From assembly GCA_046483725.1 (NCBI GenBank), contig JAWOCQ010000071.1, positions 1 to 15,906 of the forward strand: a stretch of DNA of 15,906 bases, given 5' to 3'. The notes beneath the pieces were generated by a model. That model did no database searches. It was given only the letters and a program-made list of their open reading frames with translations, and was not told the DNA's origin. The stretch comes from T3SED10-47 sp046483725. GTDB taxonomy: Bacteria > Bipolaricaulota > Bipolaricaulia > Bipolaricaulales > Bipolaricaulaceae. Shown piece after piece: positions 1 to 5,652 of the stretch (the first letter of the stretch is position 1; each line of letters begins with the position of its first letter). The translations under genes and the position numbers were made by a program.

Positions 1-2840
1 CCCTCGAACAACCGACTCACCCCGCTGCCCAGCTGCACCCACCTTGCCCGATCCCAATCAAACTCCCCCCAAGCGCGGACACTCCAGTCGTCGCCCAACT
101 CCCAGGCCACCTCACCCGCCGAACGCTTCACCGACAGAGGGTCGAGCCCCAGGCGGAATCCTACGTTCACGGAGCCCACCTCCGGGGCCCAGGAACCCCG
201 AATCAGAACGTCGTCCCAGCTCACCGGGTTCATCGCTAGCCCGCCTCGCAACGACAGCCGAAGCTGCTCTTCGGCCCAGGCTAGCTCCCACGTGCTGCGC
301 CTAATCTCAAGCGGCGCCGGACTGAACTGAACATCCAGCTTGGTCTTGGGCCCCTGCAAAGACCACGTGCCGGGAAGCGAGGCCCCGGTGACGAAGTCCC
401 ATCCCAAAGACAACCGTTGGCTCCAGTCCTCGCTGCTTCCAGCGAGGCTCACCGCCAGGCGGCTTTCCGGCGGGGCGGCGTCGAACTCGAAGGGGGAGTG
501 GCCCACACTCACCTGCCCGCGGTAGGAAAGCTCCAGCCCCCCTAAGCTAAGCCCGGGATTCACCCCACAGGCCATTCGGTGCCCTTCCTCGTACAGGTCC
601 ACCCCAACACGCCAGGGGGTCTGCACATCGAACGGACCTAGCTCCCAGCCGCGGGTCCAGGACAGCGTGGTCCCACTGCGGGTTCCCACGCGGCCCTCTT
701 CCCTGAACCGGCCCGTATCCACCCGCAGTGTGAGCGCTCCCCCCAACCAGTCATCCGCCCTTCCGCTCAGCGTGAGATGCGGCGCCTGTTCATAGATCAG
801 CTCCCCATCCTCCTCCACCCTGCCCCAAAGCGCCGACCACTCCCAGGGACCCAGATCCCCGCGCGCCTCGGCGGAGAAGTGATCTTCGGAGACGTCGAAC
901 CCGATTCGCCAACTACCCCCCTGAAACTCGCCCCGCGAGCTGAGCACAGCCCTGTCAGGAGCCAGACGAAGCTCGCCGGTATCCCACAGAACGTCCACCA
1001 CGGGGCGGAGCACTCCCGCCCAGGGGAACCAAGTTACGCCCACCGCCCCCCACAGGCCTTCCTCACCCAACGCCCAAGGAACATGCCACCGTAGGAACCA
1101 GTGCTCCCCCTCCCTGCCCACTTCCGGAAACAAAGGGGTGGCCTCCTCCCCAAGCCGCGCGGCGTACACGGGCAGCCATCCAGCCGGCACGCCGAACGAC
1201 CATACCGTGACTCGACTGGCGTAGAGCCACCGCTCCGGCAGCAGCACAAACCGGGAAGCATCAACGCGATACGGAGCGTCGTCCAAACAGGGGCAGGTGG
1301 TGAAGCGGACGTCGCGTGCCTCAAGCCGGGTCAGGGCACCCCCGGCAAACGCGGCCCTTCCCCACTCGCCGTAGTACCTGAGGATCTCCTCTTTCTCCGG
1401 GCCAGTGAAGGAGGAACTGCCCTGAAACTCCTCGGCCACCGCTTCCTTTAACCTCCCCCCGTGGTCGAACCGTGCCGAGATGTGCGCGGCTTCCATTTCC
1501 ATATCCGCCCCCACCAGACGGGCCCCTTCCGCCTCAATGCTCCAGCCGTCCTCCTCCCGCACCCCCTCGAGCGAGCCGGCGGTGAGTTCGTATCCCCGGA
1601 GCACGGCGGAAACCTCCTCCGCCGCAACTGAATCCGCCTCCGGGCCGATCACAAGCCGCTGCGCAGTTATTTCCTCAAACGGCCACTCCGCTGCCCAACC
1701 GACCACACCCAGCGCCACAGCCAACAGCACGGCACCCGCACCGCGGACCCTTCGCCTATCTGTGAACAAAAGCAACGTCACACCCAGCACCACCAAGACG
1801 ATGTGCGGGAGCCAGCCCCCCAGCGAGGCAGGCAGCATCTCCCGCCGGGCCATCGTACGTGACCAGATTAGCATCCCCTGCGCCCCCGCCACCAAGGCAA
1901 AGCCGGCGATGGCCGCCACCGCACGGCCCCGACGGCCCAGAAGGACACCCAAAGGCGCGCCCAGGAGGGCGAATACTGCCCCCGCAGCGATAACCGCCAG
2001 CTTGGAGTGGTACTCCACTACCAGATTACGCGGGTCAAGGCCCGAACGCTCGAACAACTCGATCCGCTGGGACAGCTCCCGCATGGACATCTCCCCCGGC
2101 GTCTGCCCTCCCAGCACCGCCTGCTGGACATCCTCCCCCACCTCCAAGGTCAGCGCCTCGAACCGGGCCATCTCCTCCAACGCTCCGTCCGAGCCGAATC
2201 GTAGGAGGCGCCCGTCCTGCATGGCCAAATCGCCTCCTCGCAGCTGGCCCTGTTCGGCGGTAAGCACAGTGGGAAACCGCCCTTCGGGAGGGAACACCCG
2301 CCCCTGGAGATCGTAGACCACCACCCCCAGCGCCCGATCCCCTTTGTAGCTCTGGATATAGTAGAGCTCGCCTTCCTGCCCCCGGAAGAACACGTCCTCT
2401 TGGAGGGCGGGGACTTCTCCTCTGTATAGGACTGTCAGCAGCTGCTCTCGGTACGCCGACTCCGCCGCCGGCACGACCAGCTCGCCAAGCGTGAACGAGA
2501 GGACGCTGACCGCTACCCCAAACAGCACGAAGGGGACCAACAGGCGCCTGATCGAGTACCCCACGGCCTGCAGAGCCAAAAGTTCCCTGTCCGATACCAA
2601 CCGCCCCAGCGCCAAAAACGTGGCCAACAGCACGCCGGCAGGTAGGGCGAAGGTAAGCAGGCTGGGCAGCTTGAACGAAAGCAAGCGCAGCATCGTCCCC
2701 GCACCCACCCCACGAGCCAGGAACACGTCCGAAAGCGACAACACAAGCTCCAGCCCGATAAAGACCAGGAACGCCAACAGCGCCACGCCGAACGGGCCCA
2801 AGAGCTCCCCCCACAGATAGCGATCCACTCGACGAACCAC
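1..2840 (-). CDS. LptF/LptG permease fused to LptD-like outer-membrane LPS-assembly protein (C-terminus beyond window)
   Basis: I read this frame codon by codon from the GTG at 2838-2840 to base 3 and found no stop, so it gives at least 946 residues and runs off the left edge. Residues 1-361 look like LptF/LptG, the inner-membrane permease of the LPS exporter. The N-terminus has the typical DRYLWGELLGPF stretch. Three membrane segments (about 16-36, 56-78, 99-118) are followed by a periplasmic beta-rich domain (about 119-275) and three more segments (about 280-302, 306-325, 344-359). A basic patch at 362-366 and a hydrophobic stretch at 367-384 follow. From 385 on the protein resembles LptD: an OstA/LptA-like region, a TTC motif (Cys516, with Cys518), an LFPEVG motif at 570-575, then alternating beta-strand-like sequence rich in Trp, Gly and Tyr to the edge. 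An upstream in-frame TGA (2847-2849) limits the start. GTG 2828 is an alternative start. LptF/G and LptD are normally separate proteins. The domain calls are from motif recognition; the fusion is seen directly. Confidence 0.85.
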   Translation of the reverse strand, partial: MVRRVDRYLWGELLGPFGVALLAFLVFIGLELVLSLSDVFLARGVGAGTMLRLLSFKLPSLLTFALPAGVLLATFLALGRLVSDRELLALQAVGYSIRRLLVPFVLFGVAVSVLSFTLGELVVPAAESAYREQLLTVLYRGEVPALQEDVFFRGQEGELYYIQSYKGDRALGVVVYDLQGRVFPPEGRFPTVLTAEQGQLRGGDLAMQDGRLLRFGSDGALEEMARFEALTLEVGEDVQQAVLGGQTPGEMSMRELSQRIELFERSGLDPRNLVVEYHSKLAVIAAGAVFALLGAPLGVLLGRRGRAVAAIAGFALVAGAQGMLIWSRTMARREMLPASLGGWLPHIVLVVLGVTLLLFTDRRRVRGAGAVLLAVALGVVGWAAEWPFEEITAQRLVIGPEADSVAAEEVSAVLRGYELTAGSLEGVREEDGWSIEAEGARLVGADMEMEAAHISARFDHGGRLKEAVAEEFQGSSSFTGPEKEEILRYYGEWGRAAFAGGALTRLEARDVRFTTCPCLDDAPYRVDASRFVLLPERWLYASRVTVWSFGVPAGWLPVYAARLGEEATPLFPEVGREGEHWFLRWHVPWALGEEGLWGAVGVTWFPWAGVLRPVVDVLWDTGELRLAPDRAVLSSRGEFQGGSWRIGFDVSEDHFSAEARGDLGPWEWSALWGRVEEDGELIYEQAPHLTLSGRADDWLGGALTLRVDTGRFREEGRVGTRSGTTLSWTRGWELGPFDVQTPWRVGVDLYEEGHRMACGVNPGLSLGGLELSYRGQVSVGHSPFEFDAAPPESRLAVSLAGSSEDWSQRLSLGWDFVTGASLPGTWSLQGPKTKLDVQFSPAPLEIRRSTWELAWAEEQLRLSLRGGLAMNPVSWDDVLIRGSWAPEVGSVNVGFRLGLDPLSVKRSAGEVAWELGDDWSVRAWGEFDWDRARWVQLGSGVSRLFE
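1689..1757 (-). other. signal-peptide-like hinge between the LptG and LptD parts
   Basis: This encodes residues 362-384 of the fusion: an Arg-rich start (RRRVR), a hydrophobic core of about 16 residues, and a small-residue end (GWAA) before an acidic mature-like sequence (EWPFEE). LptF/LptG proteins end with six membrane segments and a cytoplasmic C-terminus, so this extra segment would carry the LptD part across the membrane. It could be a signal-peptidase site (cleavage after Ala383 or Ala384) or an uncleaved seventh segment. An in-frame GTG at 1779-1781 preceded by a GGTGGTG stretch could also serve as an internal start. Which of these applies is inference. Confidence 0.5.
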
Positions 2841-2845
2841 ACCCC

Positions 2846-2851
2846 ATCATA
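2846..2851 (-). promoter_or_regulatory. putative -10 element for the lptG-lptD fusion gene
   Basis: On the minus strand TATGAT lies five bases before the GTG at 2840. Transcription starting about 7 bases downstream would begin at or next to the start codon, giving a leaderless message. No good -35 box is seen at the usual 16-18 base distance (GGCGGC or TGGCGG), so this is weaker evidence than for the opposite promoter. Confidence 0.35.
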
Positions 2852-2880
2852 GCCCCGCGCAGGGCGGAGCCGCCACCCAG

Positions 2881-2909
2881 TTGAGGGTTCAGGGGGGCTG
2901 GGGTATCCT
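2881..2909 (+). promoter_or_regulatory. putative sigma70-type promoter of the miaB operon
   Basis: TTGAGG (2881-2886) and TATCCT (2904-2909) are separated by exactly 17 bases. The predicted transcription start, near 2916, is only about six bases before the miaB ATG at 2922. This leaves no room for a Shine-Dalgarno site, and none is visible, suggesting a leaderless or very short-leader message. The site is back to back with the promoter region of the minus-strand gene. Confidence 0.5.
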
Positions 2910-2921
2910 GAGTTCTACACC

Positions 2922-4229
2922 ATGAAGGCCTGTGTGCTTACCTGGGGTTGCCAGCTCAACCAGCACCGCTCCGAGGAACTCGAGGGCGTGCTGGCGCGGG
3001 AAGGCTACACCATTGTAGCCAAGCCCGACCAGGCCGACGTGGTGATCCTCAACACGTGCATGGTGCGCGGCCGGGCGGAGGAGAAAGCTCAGGGGCGACT
3101 AGCCCAACTGGCAGGCCAGAGGCGCAACGGACGTCCCCTTATCGGAGTTGGCGGTTGCATGATGCAAGGGCGCGCCGAAGCCCCCTTCGCTGCCTGTCCG
3201 CAGGCGGAGTTTGTGTTCGGCACCAAAAACCTGGAGGAGGTTCCCGTGCTCGTCGCCCAGGCCGCCCGGGGGGAGAGGGCAGTGTCCATACCCGCGCCCG
3301 GACGGGACAGCCAGCCGCTCCCGGTGCGACGGCGAAACCCATTCCAAGCCTACGTCGCGGTTTCCGAAGGTTGCTCACTCCACTGTTCCTACTGCGTGGT
3401 TCCCTTCGTGCGCGGCCCGCTGCGCTCACGGCCCTCGGAAGACATTTACCGCGAGCTAGCGGACCTGGCGGCCCAGAGCTACCAGGAGGTCACGCTCCTG
3501 GGGCAGAACGTGGACGCCTACGGGACGGACAAGGCAGGACAAGCGAGCTTCTCCCAGCTTTTGCGTGGCGCAGCTCGAACCGGGATCCCCCGGGTGCGGT
3601 TTACCAGCTCCCACCCTGCATACATTACCGGTGAGGTCTTGCAGGCAATGGCGGAGGAGCCCGCCGTCTGCGAGCATCTCCACCTGGCGGTGCAGTCCGG
3701 AAGCGACAGCGTACTCCAGGCGATGTCCAGGGGCTACTCGCGGGCCAGCCTGGAGGAGATCCTGGGGCTCGCCCGCCGGACGGTGCCGGGTCTCAACCTG
3801 ACCACAGACGTAATCGTGGGGTTCCCGGGGGAGAGCGAGAACGACTTCCGGGATACCCTTTCTCTGTTGGAGGAAGCGCAGTTCGGTACAGTTTACGCGG
3901 CCAGCTACTCGCCCCGGCCCCACACTCCGGCCGCCCAGTGCACTGACAGCGTACCGGCAGATGTGAAACGGCAGCGCCTGGAACGAGTGCTCAGTGTGGC
4001 GCGCCGCACGGCATTGGAACTACATAGGAGCCGCGTGGGCCGGCAGGTGGAGGTGCTGGTAGAGGGGTACCTTCCGGAGAAGGGCATGTGCCGCGGCAAG
4101 ACCCAGGACTTCCGTACTGTCTTATTCCCGGGGGATCCGCATTCGCTTCTGGGAGAGTTGGTCACCGTACGCATCACGGAGGGGTACGCCGGAGGGATGA
4201 GGGGCCAGTTGGACAAAGGAGAAGGATGA
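2922..4229 (+). CDS. miaB: tRNA-2-methylthio-N6-dimethylallyladenosine synthase (MiaB)
   Basis: MiaB adds a methylthio group to position 2 of i6A37 in tRNAs that read UNN codons, using two [4Fe-4S] clusters and S-adenosylmethionine in the cytoplasm. The 435-residue protein has the three-part family layout. The UPF0004 domain has cluster cysteines Cys10 (WGCQLNQ), Cys46 (NTCMVRGRAEEK) and Cys79 (GGCMMQ). The radical-SAM core has Cys151, Cys155 and Cys158 in CSLHCSYC, followed by VPFVRGPLRSRP. A C-terminal TRAM domain starts near residue 375 and contains GKTQDFRTVLFPG and RITEGYAGGMRG. NTCxVR and the TRAM sequence favour MiaB over RimO or MtaB. Small deviations such as QHRSEE in place of the usual NxxDSE do not touch ligands. 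It is the first gene of its operon, and its TGA overlaps the ATG of the next gene (ATGA at 4226-4229). MiaA, which makes the substrate, is not in the window. Confidence 0.95.
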   Translation: MKACVLTWGCQLNQHRSEELEGVLAREGYTIVAKPDQADVVILNTCMVRGRAEEKAQGRLAQLAGQRRNGRPLIGVGGCMMQGRAEAPFAACPQAEFVFGTKNLEEVPVLVAQAARGERAVSIPAPGRDSQPLPVRRRNPFQAYVAVSEGCSLHCSYCVVPFVRGPLRSRPSEDIYRELADLAAQSYQEVTLLGQNVDAYGTDKAGQASFSQLLRGAARTGIPRVRFTSSHPAYITGEVLQAMAEEPAVCEHLHLAVQSGSDSVLQAMSRGYSRASLEEILGLARRTVPGLNLTTDVIVGFPGESENDFRDTLSLLEEAQFGTVYAASYSPRPHTPAAQCTDSVPADVKRQRLERVLSVARRTALELHRSRVGRQVEVLVEGYLPEKGMCRGKTQDFRTVLFPGDPHSLLGELVTVRITEGYAGGMRGQLDKGEG

Positions 4230-5194
4230 TCGTCACCGTTACGCTAAACCCGGCGCTGGACAAGACCTACTGGGTGGATGCCCCACACCTACCCCTCTGC
4301 ATTGGCGAGGAGGACCGCATCATGCGGGCCCATCGTTCGCTGACCGAGCCTGGGGGCAAGGGAATCAATGTTTCGCTTTTGCTTTCCCGGCTGGGAATGG
4401 AGTCGGTGGCCATGGGTTTTCTGGCCGGACACACAGGCCAGATCATCCTGCGGGAAATCCTGGCCGAAGGCGTAACCGCGAACTTCGTATGGATCGAAGG
4501 GGAAACGAGGACCAATGCCGCTTTTATGCTCCCCGAGCGCCCAGCGCCCTCGCTCAAGGTCCACGAGGCCGGACCCGAGGTGCCAGCACGGGCCATCACC
4601 ACCTTCCTGACAAAGTACCGGCACGCGATGCGTCACGCCGAATACGTGGTCCTGGCCGGGCGTTTGCCGCCGGGGTTGCCCCACGACTTCTATCGGCAAC
4701 TTGTGTTGATCGCGGCCGAACACCAAGTGAAGGCGGTGCTGCACACGGGCGGCTTCCCCCTTCAGAAAGCCATCACAGCGGGACCGTACCTGGTAAAGCC
4801 GGATATCCGCGAGCGTGAGTTCATCGGTGACGCGCCGGTGAGCACCGAGGAGGAAATCATCTCGGAAGGGCGCCGCGCCCTGGAAAGCGGCGCGGAGATG
4901 TTTCTCGTCTCCCACCACATCACGGGCGACATCCTGGTGACCCGCGATGGGGTGTGGGAGCTGGATGCGGGGGTGAACTTGAACGAGCTCCGCAACTTGG
5001 TGGGGGCGGACGACGCGCTGGTGGGAGGGCTCCTGTACCAGCTCAAGACGGGCGCGCATCTAGACGCCGCCCTCAAATTCGGAATGGCCGCAGCTTTGGC
5101 CTCGTCCGAGGCCGAGGAGAAGCTAGTCCGCTCCCGCCAGGCCATCGATGCAGAAATGGAACGTATCCTGGTGCGAAAGAGGGCCGCAGCATGA
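4226..5194 (+). CDS. PfkB-family sugar kinase homologue, 1-phosphofructokinase-like, with altered ATP-site motifs
   Basis: The 322-residue protein matches the 1-phosphofructokinase/tagatose-6-phosphate kinase branch of the PfkB (ribokinase) family over its length. The substrate half is well kept: TVTLNPALDKTYWVD at the N-terminus, EPGGKGINVSLLLSRLG (about 42-57), ETRTN (93-97) and LPPGLPHDFY. Several nucleotide-side motifs differ from the usual form: LHTGG (172-176) for LDTSG, KPD (191-193) for KPN, SHHITG (229-234) for SLGAEG, and GADDA (260-264) for the anion-hole GAGDS, although the catalytic-position Asp263 remains. Whether it still phosphorylates fructose-1-phosphate, uses another substrate or donor, or acts as a regulator is open. 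AAAGGAG (4215-4221) is a Shine-Dalgarno site before the ATG, which overlaps the miaB stop. Its own stop overlaps the start of the CBS gene. No fruA-type PTS gene is nearby. Confidence 0.8.
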   Translation: MIVTVTLNPALDKTYWVDAPHLPLCIGEEDRIMRAHRSLTEPGGKGINVSLLLSRLGMESVAMGFLAGHTGQIILREILAEGVTANFVWIEGETRTNAAFMLPERPAPSLKVHEAGPEVPARAITTFLTKYRHAMRHAEYVVLAGRLPPGLPHDFYRQLVLIAAEHQVKAVLHTGGFPLQKAITAGPYLVKPDIREREFIGDAPVSTEEEIISEGRRALESGAEMFLVSHHITGDILVTRDGVWELDAGVNLNELRNLVGADDALVGGLLYQLKTGAHLDAALKFGMAAALASSEAEEKLVRSRQAIDAEMERILVRKRAAA

Positions 5195-5652
5195 AGACAT
5201 ACGACTTCATGCGCAAGGACCTTACCTCTGTGGATACGGAGACCCCGATCTCCGAAGTCATCTACATAATGGAGCAATCAGGGCTCTCCAGCGTGCCGGT
5301 GCTGGACGAGGAAGGCAGGCTCGCCGGTGTGATATCCGAACGGGACATCATTCGAGCCGCGCTCCCCAGCTACTTCGATATGCTGCACTCCACCGCTATA
5401 CTCCCCAACATAAATCAGCTGAGCGAGTCCTTAAAGCGGCACTCATCACGGCCTGTTTCAGAGTTTATGGTCCGCGACCCGGTGGTTGCCCGACCGACCC
5501 ACGAAGACCTACAAGTGGCCGAGATGTTTATCCGCAACAGGCTAAAGCAAATACCCGTGGCGGACGACGCTGGGCATCTGGTAGGCATTGTACGCCGCAT
5601 CGACCTGTTAAGTCAGCTGAGCAGTGGTGGAATTCTACGCAATCGACGTTGA
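5191..5652 (+). CDS. tandem CBS-domain protein
   Basis: This 153-residue protein is essentially one Bateman module. The first CBS domain is at about residues 7-58 (MRKDLTSVDTET, SSVPVLDEEGRLAGVISERDI) and the second at about 90-146 (VSEFMVRDPVVARP, KQIPVADDAGHLVGIVRRIDL). A roughly 30-residue linker (YFDMLHSTAILPNINQLSE) separates them. Such pairs commonly bind adenine nucleotides or S-adenosylmethionine and regulate a partner protein. There is no attached catalytic, DNA-binding or transport domain. The start at 5191 is chosen because ATGA overlaps the kinase stop (5192-5194) and the sequence MKTYDFM leads straight into CBS1. The 3' end overlaps the next gene by 29 bases. The tight coupling makes the PfkB-like protein a natural candidate partner, which is inference. 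Confidence 0.88.
   Translation: MKTYDFMRKDLTSVDTETPISEVIYIMEQSGLSSVPVLDEEGRLAGVISERDIIRAALPSYFDMLHSTAILPNINQLSESLKRHSSRPVSEFMVRDPVVARPTHEDLQVAEMFIRNRLKQIPVADDAGHLVGIVRRIDLLSQLSSGGILRNRR

Noticed and set aside
44..2820. Several plus-strand reading frames of 60-280 codons in the first 2.8 kb
   Set aside because: They are rich in Pro, Arg and Ser with low-complexity composition, match no family I know, and lie opposite the continuous Lpt frame on the minus strand. They are antisense shadows favoured by the high GC content.
2035..2850. A 271-codon minus-strand frame starting with two ATG codons at 2850
   Set aside because: It is in a different register from the permease frame. Its translation is Gly/Ala/Arg-rich without membrane or domain pattern, while the neighbouring register gives a textbook LptF/LptG sequence.
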